From positions 1 to 39,687 of the forward strand of contig JAPLGP010000045.1 in NCBI GenBank assembly GCA_026390075.1: a stretch of DNA of 39,687 nucleotides. The letters are read 5' to 3'. Positions 16,896 to 25,285 of the stretch are shown piece after piece. Within the stretch, counting starts at the first letter, position 1, and each line of letters begins with the position of its first letter. A model generated the notes under the pieces. That model was not told the origin of the DNA. It did not search any database and saw only the letters and a list, made by a program, of their open reading frames with translations. Both the position numbers and the translations under genes were made by a program. Source of the stretch: Campylobacterales bacterium (GTDB lineage: Bacteria; Campylobacterota; Campylobacteria; Campylobacterales; Sulfurimonadaceae).

Positions 16896-18557
16896 TTATG
16901 CAATTTCTGGTTCTATGCCATAAGAAGCTGTTCTGTCTTTGGCAGGTAAAAATATACCTATGAGACCTTTTAATCCAACGCTCATAATAATATTGTATAA
17001 AAAGAGTACCCATGCTAAAAGTAACATACTTCCGGCTACAGCTGCCAATATCATATCGGTTTGGAATTGTCCATCTATGTAAAGGTGACGACGAAGCATA
17101 CCGTCAAGTCCTGCCATACCCATAAATGCGCCCATACCGATACCACCGATGAGGTGTAACCAAAAGTGAGCATTTGCCAATTTTTTAGAGTATAACTCTG
17201 TGTTGTTCGTCACAATTGGCCATAAAACAAAAACGGCACTGTAGAGAGTCATATAGAGACCAACAATAAGTGCAATATGTACATGCGCTCCAATAATCCA
17301 CTGGGTATTGTGCAATACTCTGTTCATTCCCATGTCTGCTTGAATAATTGCAGCGGGAACAGCCAAACCAAAACCTAACAAGCCACCAAGAAGATATTTC
17401 AACTCCATGGTTACTTTAAGCGGACGAGCTTTCCATAAGGTGACTAAAGTAATAAACAGTGCCAAACCTTGAGTAAGAAGTTCAAAGGCTGTAACCATCT
17501 CACCAGAGATAAGTTTCATCATGTCAGGTTGACCTTGATCACCCAATAAATGGTGAGACCAAACCATCCAAGAAACAAGAAGTTCCAGCATAAGTGCAGC
17601 ACGAGCAACATTTTCCATAAACAATTTTTGACCTGTAATCAATGTAGCTAAAAGATACCATGAACCGGCAACATAGATTAAAACCAATCCATCAGCAACA
17701 AGGTCAAGTCCCCACCAAAAAAAGTTTTTGTATAAAAGAGCATCAATAGCGGTAACATCCAGATGAAGACCTCCTAAATCAGCTAACAAAAATATAAGCA
17801 CCAATACACCTGCGCCTAAAATAACTACGGCATCTAAAAATGTATCAACAGTACCTCTAAAGATAGCAACAACAGGAAGTGCTAATGCAGGCTCTTTTGT
17901 ATAGGGAGGTTTACCTATAAGTTTATTAAAAAGATTGAGCATCCCATCAATCCCAAAACCAGAGATTAAAAGTTCTTTTGTAGTTTTATCTTTATGAACA
18001 CCAACTCTTGCAAAAATAGTTGCATAGATGTTATAAATAAATCCGAAAGTACCAACCATAATCAGTGCAACACCGACAATAAATACAATACCGCCTATGA
18101 TATGAAATTGCTCGGTATCGGCAGGAAGCGGCCAATAAAGTGTATAAAGTGGAGCATATTGCCATACAAAGGCAGCTATCCAAGCCAATAATGTGCCGAG
18201 AGTAATCATTATCCATACAAAGTTGGCTAATTTTATACTGTAAAGCGGTTTCTTAGTTAAGTAAGGAACTAAAAACATAAATGCGCCAAATACAAGCTGA
18301 TAAGTTGAGCCAAATATACCTATTATTGGATGAACTGTCATAATTGAGAAAAAATGTTCTGGTTGAAAGAACATTTCAGGAATTGGGTTCTGTGGTATTT
18401 TTCCAACCTCTACCATTCTCATAATCATTCCCTCTAAGGCAACTAAACCATAAAATAAAAATGACATTACAACAGCACGAAGCGTAACTTTTTGTAAAGC
18501 GTTTAAGCTTGTATGGTCAAAATTTGTCCCACTCATTAAATTCTTTGTAAAACTCAT
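16896..18557 (-). CDS. Heme-copper-family nitric oxide reductase, catalytic subunit (gNOR type)
   Basis: The 553-residue, roughly 14-helix protein is a heme-copper oxidase superfamily member. Heme and metal ligands can be placed: H76 (TVHP, low-spin heme), H335-H336 (WSHHLLGD), and H425 and H427 (GAHVHIALIVG). The helix VI motif, H-P-E-V-Y in oxidases and W-W-x-V-H-L-W-V-E in NorB, reads WWGLDLVADG here, so D285 replaces the active-site metal-ligand histidine and D289 sits at the NorB Glu position. The oxidase Tyr-His crosslink motif is absent. A two-His-one-Asp site is what I recall for the gNOR group of Campylobacterota, so NO reduction to N2O is the likely reaction. It overlaps the subunit II gene by 4 bp and lies downstream of operator module A. 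Confidence 0.8.
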   Translation of the reverse strand: MSFTKNLMSGTNFDHTSLNALQKVTLRAVVMSFLFYGLVALEGMIMRMVEVGKIPQNPIPEMFFQPEHFFSIMTVHPIIGIFGSTYQLVFGAFMFLVPYLTKKPLYSIKLANFVWIMITLGTLLAWIAAFVWQYAPLYTLYWPLPADTEQFHIIGGIVFIVGVALIMVGTFGFIYNIYATIFARVGVHKDKTTKELLISGFGIDGMLNLFNKLIGKPPYTKEPALALPVVAIFRGTVDTFLDAVVILGAGVLVLIFLLADLGGLHLDVTAIDALLYKNFFWWGLDLVADGLVLIYVAGSWYLLATLITGQKLFMENVARAALMLELLVSWMVWSHHLLGDQGQPDMMKLISGEMVTAFELLTQGLALFITLVTLWKARPLKVTMELKYLLGGLLGFGLAVPAAIIQADMGMNRVLHNTQWIIGAHVHIALIVGLYMTLYSAVFVLWPIVTNNTELYSKKLANAHFWLHLIGGIGMGAFMGMAGLDGMLRRHLYIDGQFQTDMILAAVAGSMLLLAWVLFLYNIIMSVGLKGLIGIFLPAKDRTASYGIEPEIA

Positions 18558-19144
18558 TTTGAACCTCCATCTTTACAGCCTACAACTTCTAAAATATTTT
18601 TTATTTTCATTAAATTTTCTCCATGCTCATTATATTGGGCAGGACCAGAATATTCCGTAGAATCCAAATCAAATACACCGTTGTGGTGAAAAGTCCAAAG
18701 AATATCGTTTTTACTTCCCGGATTTACCTGCATCTGCATTACCATCGATCCATCTTGGCGAAACAGTCCAAATCCATATGTTAAATCTTTACTGACAACA
18801 TTAAAAAGAATTTTTTCATCACACTGAACAATGATTTTTTGAGATGGAAGTATCCATTTATGTTTAGCAATCGCAAAATCATAACTAGCATCTGGTTTAA
18901 TTTCATGTCTGCTAATATCCTGTGATACCCATGGAATCGTATTATAAGTAAATATATGATGTCCTACCCCGCCTGTAACTAAAAATGCCATATACCAATA
19001 AAATGGAATACGCACGACTGATTTAGCATCTTTTCTGATTAGGTTATACCCAAACCATGCAACAACTGATATAATCATTGCTGAATATATTGTATAAGCA
19101 ACCCAATGAAAAGACAATAACTCTAATGAGTCTGTAAATATCAT
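18554..19144 (-). CDS. gNOR subunit II, cupredoxin-like, CuA ligands lost
   Basis: The 196-residue protein resembles cytochrome oxidase subunit II. Two N-terminal membrane helices (about 15-34 and 48-66) precede a periplasmic cupredoxin-like domain (from ~95). The CuA binding loop C-x-E-x-C-G-x-x-H-x-x-M appears as S162-T-E164-Y-S166-G-P-A-Q170. The upstream His position (S-x-D-x-x-H) is Y123. Both cysteines are gone, so CuA cannot form and the electron donor may be a quinol or another carrier. An AGGGGGAG ribosome-binding site precedes the ATG at 19144. The gene leads the gNOR operon, with a TATAGT -10 and operator module A upstream. Confidence 0.75.
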   Translation of the reverse strand: MIFTDSLELLSFHWVAYTIYSAMIISVVAWFGYNLIRKDAKSVVRIPFYWYMAFLVTGGVGHHIFTYNTIPWVSQDISRHEIKPDASYDFAIAKHKWILPSQKIIVQCDEKILFNVVSKDLTYGFGLFRQDGSMVMQMQVNPGSKNDILWTFHHNGVFDLDSTEYSGPAQYNEHGENLMKIKNILEVVGCKDGGSK

Positions 19145-19176
19145 TTCTTCTTCTCCCCCTGATTTAATTTCAAAAA

Positions 19177-19300
19177 ACTATAGCACACTTTTAATGTAAA
19201 TTTAATATTTAGTTGTATAATTTTTATACAATATAGCAGTAAAATTAGAATTTAAGGGGAATGTTATTGGATTATATAAGCATACTTAATGAAAAATTAA
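19177..19300. promoter_or_regulatory. Shared divergent regulatory module, copy A (gNOR operon)
   Basis: The dyad TTGTATAATTTTTATACAA (19213-19231; 8-bp arms, 3-base centre) is flanked by TTAATGTAAATTTAA (19191-19205) and TTAATGAAAAATTAA (19286-19300). On the minus strand TATAGT (19177-19182) is the -10 box for the gNOR operon and places the dyad near -52. Spacing matches copies B and C, including the half that points right although no gene lies there. Confidence 0.75.
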
Positions 19301-19345
19301 GTTACAAGAGAATTTAAAAGGACGGAACACGCACTGTTCTGTTTA
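19274..19345 (+). other. Possible short transcript from the right-hand half of module A
   Basis: By symmetry with copies B and C, transcription rightward would start near 19274 (weak -10 TGTTAT at 19262-19267) and pass box 2. It then meets an 8-bp stem (one G·U) around the loop CGCAC at 19322-19342, before running into the 3' end of narB in antisense. No plausible protein is encoded. It may be a small RNA or the scar of a lost gene; low certainty. Confidence 0.2.
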
Positions 19346-19361
19346 TGGTTATTTGATTTAT

Positions 19362-21365
19362 TTACTGCAAATCATTATGTGCTTCTATATACTTTTGAAT
19401 TTTTACAGCACTATGATTGTAGTCAGGTTGCAACGATTCTCTGTCTAGTAAATCATTTGTTAAATAGTTTACTTGTGTGTTGCTTATGGGGATAAATAGA
19501 GTTTTTTTTCTTATGCTCTCTGTTACAAGTGCTTTGGTTACAAGTTCCCCTCTGCTCGAGATAACCTTAATACTCTCGCCATTTTTGATATTGAGATATT
19601 CAGCATCTTGAGGGTTTATTTCACAAAAATTCAACTCTTTATATTTGAGCAAAGTTGTAGGTTGATTTGTTTTTGTTCCACTATGCCATTGGTCTCTTGT
19701 ACGACCTGTTAAGAGAATGAATGGATATTCTAAAGATGTTTTTTCACTGAGAAGTTTATTCTCTACAAAAAATAAATTCCCCTTTTTGTCAGGAGTTAAA
19801 AAGTTTTTGATTTTTTCTCCCCAAATAAATGGCTTTTTAGAGAGTTCATCATACGAGGCTTCACTTATATCCATATAGTCATTGAGTTTTGTCATTTGTT
19901 GATACTCCTCAAATATCTCTTTTGGATTTTTATAATTGAACTCTTTTTCATACCCTAATCCACATGCCAAGAGTTTAAATATTTCCCAATCAGGTTTACA
20001 CTCTATGGAAGTACGCGTTAGTTTTTCTTGCTTTGTGATAGTTCTATCCAAATTAGTTTGCGTTCCCTCTTTTTCTCCCCATGGAGCTGCTGGTAGCCTT
20101 ATGTGTGCAAATTTGGCTGTTTGAGAATTTTCATACGCATTTATTTCAACAACCATGGGAATTCTTGCGATAAGCGCTTCAACTTTATTTCTATTTGGCA
20201 AGTGATACACGGGGTCGGTGTGACAGATGATGAGAACATCTAAATTTGCTTCGAGCATCTGCGTTGCTGTTAATCCTACTTTGTTGTTTATGCTTGTTGT
20301 ATTCCAAAAATTTGATACTTTTTGTATGCTTTTTGCATCAAATCCTAAATGAACAGCTAAAGAGGTAGAAAGACCTCCAACTTCTCTTCCACCCATTGCA
20401 TTTGGCTGACCCGTAAGACTGAGCGGTCCATTTCCCTCTTTAAATATTTTTCCGCTTAAAAGATGTGTATTGATAAGTGCGAGGTTTTTATCTACTCCTT
20501 GAACGGATTGGTTGAGTCCCATGGTCCAAGCAGTTATGATATTTTTACTCTCTTTGTAGAGTTCAAAAAATGCGTCAAACTGCTCACTTGTTAAACCTGT
20601 TCTTTTGAGCATTTTTGTTGTGGGAACTCTTTTAAATTTATTTTTTAGGAGTTCAAAGTTGTTTACATGATTTGCAACAAACTCTTTATTGTATAACTCC
20701 TCATCGATTAATCTTTTTGATATAAGATTGAAAAAGTCTATATCACTCCCAACTTTTATAGGAAGATAGATATCTGCAATCTTCGCTGTGTCTGTAAATC
20801 TTGGGTCAATGACAACCACTTTTAGACCATATTTTTTTGCTTTTTTAATTTGGTTGTGAAAGACAACATGTGCTTCGGCTGTATTTGCACCAGCTAAAAT
20901 AAGTAAGTTAGTTTTAAAAATATCATCCATTCTCAGCGGTACAAAATCCGCCCCTATAGATTTTTTGTAGGCTACAATGGCACTTGACATGCATGTACGG
21001 CTATTTGTGTCCACATTGTTTGTTCCAATAAAACCTTTGCCAAGTTTATTTGCTATGTAATAATCTTCTGTTAAAAGTTGCCCAGAGAGGTAAAAACCTA
21101 TTTTGTCTTTTGGAGTTTGTTTTATTTTTTCAGCAATTGTATCAATACTCTCCTGCCACGACGAAATTTTATATTCATCTTTTATACTCTCTCTTAGAAG
21201 TGGTCTGAGAAGTCTTGTGGGTGTATCTATACTTATGAGTTCAGAAATTCCTTTAGAACAAAGATTGCCCTCATTTATAGGATAGGCTATATCCCCTATA
21301 AGTGTATCTTTGTTAAATTCGAGCCCACAACCCACCCCACAATATCCACATACTGACTTTATCAT
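19362..21365 (-). CDS. narB: Assimilatory nitrate reductase, molybdopterin subunit (NarB-like)
   Basis: The 667-residue enzyme is a second, shorter member of the same cytoplasmic nitrate reductase family. The [4Fe-4S] ligands are C6, C9, C13 and C36 (VCGYCGVGC...LCSKG). The Mo-ligand Cys is in NSRTCMSSAIVAYK. AWTMGLNQSVQG, TGQPNAMGGREVGG and LLTGRTRDQWHSGTKT are nitrate/formate-type bis-MGD motifs. It has no signal peptide and no fused reductase domain, so it needs an external donor (ferredoxin or flavodoxin in NarB enzymes). It is divergent from nrtA across operator module B, so uptake and reduction are probably co-regulated. The -10 on the minus strand is TATAAT (21394-21399). Confidence 0.87.
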   Translation of the reverse strand: MIKSVCGYCGVGCGLEFNKDTLIGDIAYPINEGNLCSKGISELISIDTPTRLLRPLLRESIKDEYKISSWQESIDTIAEKIKQTPKDKIGFYLSGQLLTEDYYIANKLGKGFIGTNNVDTNSRTCMSSAIVAYKKSIGADFVPLRMDDIFKTNLLILAGANTAEAHVVFHNQIKKAKKYGLKVVVIDPRFTDTAKIADIYLPIKVGSDIDFFNLISKRLIDEELYNKEFVANHVNNFELLKNKFKRVPTTKMLKRTGLTSEQFDAFFELYKESKNIITAWTMGLNQSVQGVDKNLALINTHLLSGKIFKEGNGPLSLTGQPNAMGGREVGGLSTSLAVHLGFDAKSIQKVSNFWNTTSINNKVGLTATQMLEANLDVLIICHTDPVYHLPNRNKVEALIARIPMVVEINAYENSQTAKFAHIRLPAAPWGEKEGTQTNLDRTITKQEKLTRTSIECKPDWEIFKLLACGLGYEKEFNYKNPKEIFEEYQQMTKLNDYMDISEASYDELSKKPFIWGEKIKNFLTPDKKGNLFFVENKLLSEKTSLEYPFILLTGRTRDQWHSGTKTNQPTTLLKYKELNFCEINPQDAEYLNIKNGESIKVISSRGELVTKALVTESIRKKTLFIPISNTQVNYLTNDLLDRESLQPDYNHSAVKIQKYIEAHNDLQ

Positions 21366-21393
21366 TTAAAACTCCATAGTAATTATAAATTGT

Positions 21394-21520
21394 ATTATAC
21401 CTTCTATTTTAATGTAAAGTTAAGATTATATTGTATAAAAAACATACAATAAATAGTATATTAAACCATCTATTTCCTGATATAATTTTCTCAACACAAC
21501 ATGTTAAATGTAAACTTAAG
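21394..21520. promoter_or_regulatory. Shared divergent regulatory module, copy B (narB / nrtA)
   Basis: The dyad TTGTATAAAAAACATACAA (21431-21449; 6-7-6) has box 1 TTAATGTAAAGTTAA (21409-21423) on one side and box 2 TTAAATGTAAACTTAA (21504-21519) on the other. -10 boxes TATAAT lie at 21394-21399 (minus, for narB) and 21481-21486 (plus, for nrtA), each placing the dyad centre about 53 bp upstream of the inferred start. Confidence 0.8.
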
Positions 21521-21529
21521 GAAAATCAG

Positions 21530-22912
21530 ATGTTAAAAAGATTAGTAAAAATAGGTTTAGGATTGTCATTAGTTGCTACTTCGTTGTTAGCTGAAGTAGA
21601 AAAAAAAGAGTTAACTATAGGTTTTATTGCTCTTACAGATTGTGCGCCTATTGTTATCGCAAAAGAGAAAGGTTTCTTTGAGAAACAGGGCTTAAATGTA
21701 AATGTTGTCAAAGAGGGTGGCGGATGGCCAGGAATTCAGCAAAAAGTTATCAGCGGAGAGTATGATTTTTCTCATGCACTTGCAGGTATGCCAATCGCTG
21801 CTACACTTGGAATCAATGGAATGGCAAATCTTCAAGCAGTTATGAGTCTTGATTTTAATGGCAATGGAATTACCTTTGGAAATAACATTATTGGACACAT
21901 GAAAGAGTATGGAATGGATGAAAATAGCCGTCCTCTTGGTTCTGAATCTCTTAAAAAATATATAGATGCAAAACATAAATCTGAGGGCGATAAGTACCAG
22001 CCACTCTCTTTTGGTATGGTGCATCCAGTTTCTACGCATAATTACCAACTTCGTTACTGGATGGCAACTTCAGGAATTAAGCCTGATGCGGATGCGACTA
22101 TCAAACCATTTCCACCACCGACTATGCCGAGTAATCTCATCGCTGGAAATATTGAGGGATACTGTGTTGGAGAGCCTTGGAATGAGAGAGTTGTTATGAC
22201 AGAACAAGGTTCTACTCTTGTAACGAGCTATGATATTTGGAATAATAATCCTGAAAAAGTTCTTCAAACAAAAGCTGATTTTATCACTAAAAATCCGCAA
22301 ACGACGAAGGCTGTTATGAAAGCAATTTTAGAAGCGCAAATGTGGCTTGATCGTTCATGGGAAAATCGTAAAGAAGCTGTAAAAATACTTGCGCAAAAGA
22401 ACTATGTAGGTGCGCCTGTGGATGTATTGGAAAAATCGATGGTTGGAACATTTCAGTACCTTAAAGGGCAAAAATCTGAAGCAAATCCACAGTTTAATGT
22501 GTTTGCAAACTACTATGCGGCGTATCCATTTTACAGTCACGGCATGTGGTTTATTACGCAAATGTACAGATGGGGACAAATCGATAAAGCTGTGGACATG
22601 AAAGCTGTAATTGAGTCTGTGTATAGACCTGATTTATTTGAAGAAGTTGCAAAAGAGGTTGGTTATACTCTGCCTCCAAGCCCATGGAAAAAAGATGGTG
22701 TGGATACTTACAATAAGTTTATGGATGGCAAAGTGTATGACCCAAACAAAGCAGTTGAGTATATTTTTGACACGCAAGTAAATGATTCTAAAGTTTCAAA
22801 AGAGGAACTCCTTAAAGTAAATAAATGGAGTGTAAAAACAGAGCAACCAACTTATGTATGTCCTTATGGCGTAGCTGGATGTGCTGATCCAAAGTTTGTT
22901 ACTAAAAAATAA
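21530..22912 (+). CDS. nrtA: Nitrate ABC transporter, periplasmic binding protein
   Basis: This 460-residue protein belongs to the NrtA/CmpA-type binding proteins of nitrate/bicarbonate importers. The start at 21530 is chosen because it gives a clean signal peptide (MLKRLVKIGLGLSLVATSLLA) and has AAGGA 6 bases upstream; a longer frame from 21431 would cross the operator and promoter. Family features include KKELTIGFIALTDCAPIVIAKEKGFFEKQGL, GGGWPGIQQKVISGEYDFSHALAGMPIAATLG and NIEGYCVGEPWNERVV. There is no lipobox cysteine, so the protein is probably soluble in the periplasm. It is followed by a strong inverted repeat and then nrtB. Confidence 0.92.
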   Translation: MLKRLVKIGLGLSLVATSLLAEVEKKELTIGFIALTDCAPIVIAKEKGFFEKQGLNVNVVKEGGGWPGIQQKVISGEYDFSHALAGMPIAATLGINGMANLQAVMSLDFNGNGITFGNNIIGHMKEYGMDENSRPLGSESLKKYIDAKHKSEGDKYQPLSFGMVHPVSTHNYQLRYWMATSGIKPDADATIKPFPPPTMPSNLIAGNIEGYCVGEPWNERVVMTEQGSTLVTSYDIWNNNPEKVLQTKADFITKNPQTTKAVMKAILEAQMWLDRSWENRKEAVKILAQKNYVGAPVDVLEKSMVGTFQYLKGQKSEANPQFNVFANYYAAYPFYSHGMWFITQMYRWGQIDKAVDMKAVIESVYRPDLFEEVAKEVGYTLPPSPWKKDGVDTYNKFMDGKVYDPNKAVEYIFDTQVNDSKVSKEELLKVNKWSVKTEQPTYVCPYGVAGCADPKFVTKK

Positions 22913-22916
22913 TTTG

Positions 22917-22951
22917 ACTCTTGGCATGTGGAATTTCCACATGCCAAGAGT
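22917..22951. repeat. Inverted pair of GGCATGTGGAA repeats between nrtA and nrtB
   Basis: Two repeat copies (22923-22933 plus, 22935-22945 minus) face each other within a 17-bp perfect inverted repeat around a single central base. No T-run follows, and nrtB begins 23 bp later. In RNA it would be a strong hairpin at the nrtA 3' end, suited to stabilising the nrtA message or reducing read-through into nrtBD. Confidence 0.9.
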
Positions 22952-22974
22952 TGAACGAAATAGAAGGAAAAAAG

Positions 22975-23790
22975 ATGAATAAAGAACTCATTAAAAAAAT
23001 AGTATTACCTTTTCTGGTTTTGCTATTAATTTTACAAATATGGTCAAGTATCGCCAAGGCAGTTCATAACTTTCCAACTCCATCTCAAACTTATGTAGCC
23101 GCTTTTGGTGGTACAAAGGCTGATGGTGAAGTAGTAGTTGGTGTTTTAGCTGACCCTTTTTATATCAATAACCAAGATGACAAAGGTGTCTTTTGGCAGA
23201 TTATTGCTTCACTCAAAAGAGTTTTTGCAGGATTTGTTTTAGCGATTTTAGTGGGTGTGCCAATCGGTTTATTTGTAGGTATGAGTAAAAATGCGCAGTA
23301 TGCGTTGAACCCTTTTATACAGATATTTAAACCCGTTTCGCCTTTGGCTTGGTTACCTTTGCTTTTGTTTATATTTCAAGACATAAATATGACAGCGATT
23401 TCGACCATTTTTATAACTTCCATTTGGCCGATTATCATCAACACTGCACTTGGTGTGAAGAGTGTGAGTGAAGATTATATGAATGTTGCAAAAGTGTTAA
23501 GGTTCTCGCCATTAGAGAAAATTTTTCAGATTATTTTACCTGTTTCTGTTCCCTATATATTTACTGGGATGCGACTCTCACTTGGGATTGCGTGGCTTGT
23601 TATTGTTGCGGCTGAAATGCTTACTGGCGGTATCGGCATAGGATTTTGGATTTGGGATGCGTATAACAATCTGAACTATCATAACATCATTATCGGTATT
23701 ATCGTAGTTGGTCTCATAGGATTTATCTTAGACATTTTTATGGGGAAAATAGCGGATTATTTTGATTATACAAAAAAAGGAAGGGCATAA
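22975..23790 (+). CDS. nrtB: Nitrate ABC transporter, permease
   Basis: The 271-residue permease of the NrtB/SsuC type has about six membrane helices. The EAA-like cytoplasmic loop that contacts the ATPase is visible (EDYMNVAKVLRFSPLEKIFQIILPVSVPYIFTGMR, ending in the conserved Gly-Met-Arg). The N-terminal periplasmic segment FGGTKADGEVVVGVLADPF is typical of NrtB. The ATG at 22975, with AAGGAAAAA before it, is preferred to a frame that begins inside the inverted repeat. Its stop overlaps the nrtD start (TAATG). Confidence 0.92.
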   Translation: MNKELIKKIVLPFLVLLLILQIWSSIAKAVHNFPTPSQTYVAAFGGTKADGEVVVGVLADPFYINNQDDKGVFWQIIASLKRVFAGFVLAILVGVPIGLFVGMSKNAQYALNPFIQIFKPVSPLAWLPLLLFIFQDINMTAISTIFITSIWPIIINTALGVKSVSEDYMNVAKVLRFSPLEKIFQIILPVSVPYIFTGMRLSLGIAWLVIVAAEMLTGGIGIGFWIWDAYNNLNYHNIIIGIIVVGLIGFILDIFMGKIADYFDYTKKGRA

Positions 23791-24584
23791 TGAGTGAAAA
23801 ATTTTTAAGCCTTAAAAATATAGAAAAAAGATTTCCTATTTTTGGCAAAGATGATTATGTTGCAGTTACAAATGTAAATTTAGAGATTAAAAAAAATGAA
23901 ATTATCGCTATCATCGGGCATAGCGGTTGTGGGAAAAGTACTCTTTTAAATATGATTTCAGGTCTGGATGTGCAAACGAGCGGTGAAATACTGCTTGAAA
24001 ATCAGCATGTAAAAGGTCCAGGTCCTGAGAGAGCTGTTGTTTTTCAAAATCACTCTCTGCTTCCTTGGCTGAGTGTCTATCAAAATATAGAGATGGCGGT
24101 AAAAAAAGTAATGCCTTCGCTCACTTCTGCCGAACTTAGACAAAGAGTTGAGAAGTTTATTAGTATGGTAAATCTTGAACATGCTAAAGACAAACTCCCT
24201 GGCGAGATAAGCGGTGGGATGAAACAGAGAGTTGGCATCGCTAGAGCACTCTCAATAAAACCAAAAGTGCTTCTTATGGATGAGCCTTTTGGTGCGCTGG
24301 ACAGTTTAACAAGAGCCAATTTACAAGAGCATCTGATGAGAATTCAGCAAAATGTTCAAAATACAGTTATTATCATTACGCACGATATTGATGAGGCTGT
24401 ACTTTTGAGTGATAGAGTTATCATGATGACGAATGGTCCACATGCCACGATTGGTGAAATTTTAGAAGTAAATTTACCTCGACCTAGAAACAGAGTGGAA
24501 CTTCAAAGTGATCCAGAATATATCCGATGCAGAGAATCTATTTTGAGCTTTTTGTATGAAAAATTTGCTAAAGATGATGAATAG
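23790..24584 (+). CDS. nrtD: Nitrate ABC transporter, ATP-binding protein
   Basis: The 264-residue ATPase has Walker A GHSGCGKST (~43-51), Q-loop VFQNHSLLPW, signature ISGGMKQR, Walker B VLLMDEPFGALDS and switch His in IITHDIDEAV. It lacks the NrtA-like C-terminal domain of cyanobacterial NrtC, so it matches NrtD. The C-terminal LPRPRNRVELQSDPEY is typical of this subfamily. It is coupled to nrtB by overlap and is the last gene of the nrtABD operon. Confidence 0.92.
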   Translation: MSEKFLSLKNIEKRFPIFGKDDYVAVTNVNLEIKKNEIIAIIGHSGCGKSTLLNMISGLDVQTSGEILLENQHVKGPGPERAVVFQNHSLLPWLSVYQNIEMAVKKVMPSLTSAELRQRVEKFISMVNLEHAKDKLPGEISGGMKQRVGIARALSIKPKVLLMDEPFGALDSLTRANLQEHLMRIQQNVQNTVIIITHDIDEAVLLSDRVIMMTNGPHATIGEILEVNLPRPRNRVELQSDPEYIRCRESILSFLYEKFAKDDE

Positions 24585-24669
24585 TATAGAGTTAATTTTT
24601 TTGGTAGAGTGAAAAAGGTTGTTTTATCTGATTTTGATATAATTTTGTATTTTAGTATGGAGAGATAAA

Positions 24670-24939
24670 ATGCCAACAATTAGTATGTTTTATGGGATTG
24701 TTATCATGATGTTTTTTAGAGATAATAAACAACATAATCTGCCACATATTCATGTTCGCTATCAAGACTCAAAAGCTGTTGTTGGAATACCTGATGCAGA
24801 GCTAATAGAGGGCAGTTTCCCTAAAAAGCAGATGAGAATGGTTCAAGCTTGGATAGAGATTCATCAAGATGAACTCATGGCAGATTGGGATTTGGCACTA
24901 GCAGGTGAGCAAATCTATAAAATAGATCCATTAAAATAA
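24670..24939 (+). CDS. DUF4160 protein
   Basis: The 89-residue protein opens MPTISMFYGIVIMMFFRDNKQHNLPHIHVRY, the standard DUF4160 start with its P-H-I-H-V histidine motif, and continues KKQMRMVQAWIEIHQDELMADWDLALAGE. DUF4160 genes usually pair with DUF2442 genes, as here (11 bp downstream), in an arrangement that resembles toxin-antitoxin modules though function is unproven. GGAGAG precedes the ATG. A second such pair lies at 30559-31141 in opposite orientation. Confidence 0.8.
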   Translation: MPTISMFYGIVIMMFFRDNKQHNLPHIHVRYQDSKAVVGIPDAELIEGSFPKKQMRMVQAWIEIHQDELMADWDLALAGEQIYKIDPLK

Positions 24940-24950
24940 AGGTCATGGTA

Positions 24951-25193
24951 ATGTTGCTAGATATAGTAAATTTTGATTATTTGGATGGGTATAAATTGCT
25001 TCTCACATTTGAAAATGGTGAAATCAAAGAATTTGATTGTTCTACTATAATGAATGAAAAACCGTTTAAGGTTTTGAGAGATATAAACTATTTCAAATGT
25101 GCCAAAATAGATTATGGAACTCTCGTTTGGCCCAATGAAATAGATATCGCACCTGAAACACTTTATATAGATAGTAAATCTGTATCAAAATAA
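24951..25193 (+). CDS. DUF2442 protein
   Basis: The 80-residue partner of the DUF4160 gene shows the DUF2442 pattern: YKLLLTFENGEIKEFDCSTIM...FKVLRDINYFKCAKIDYGTLVWPNEIDIAPETLY. It has no added DNA-binding domain, unlike the second copy in this window. I choose the ATG at 24951, 8 bases from AAAGG; an ATG at 24945 would add two residues. The gene ends 1 bp before a GGCATGTGGAA repeat copy. Confidence 0.78.
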   Translation: MLLDIVNFDYLDGYKLLLTFENGEIKEFDCSTIMNEKPFKVLRDINYFKCAKIDYGTLVWPNEIDIAPETLYIDSKSVSK

Positions 25194-25194
25194 T

Positions 25195-25205
25195 TTCCAC
25201 ATGCC
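25195..25205 (-). repeat. GGCATGTGGAA repeat copy after DUF2442 gene
   Basis: Exact 11-mer on the minus strand in the gap after the DUF2442 gene; a lone intergenic copy without an inverted partner. Confidence 0.9.
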
Positions 25206-25285
25206 GATGTTTGTTAGTAAGTCAGATGATAAGCTATGTTTTTTAAAAAGAACTCTAAGATAAAATCCAGATAAAAAGATTTAAA

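Noticed and set aside
19261-19317. 18-codon open frame within module A
   Set aside because: Its AAGGGGA is too close to the ATG, and the frame crosses the conserved box, so it is better read as regulatory DNA.
21431-21529. In-frame extension of nrtA upstream to a TTG at 21431
   Set aside because: It runs through the regulatory dyad and the -10 box, and it would bury the clear signal peptide that begins at 21530.
22921-22974. Extended start of nrtB inside the inverted repeat (MACGIS...)
   Set aside because: The peptide is only a reading of the repeat. The ATG at 22975 has a good ribosome-binding site and the family N-terminus.
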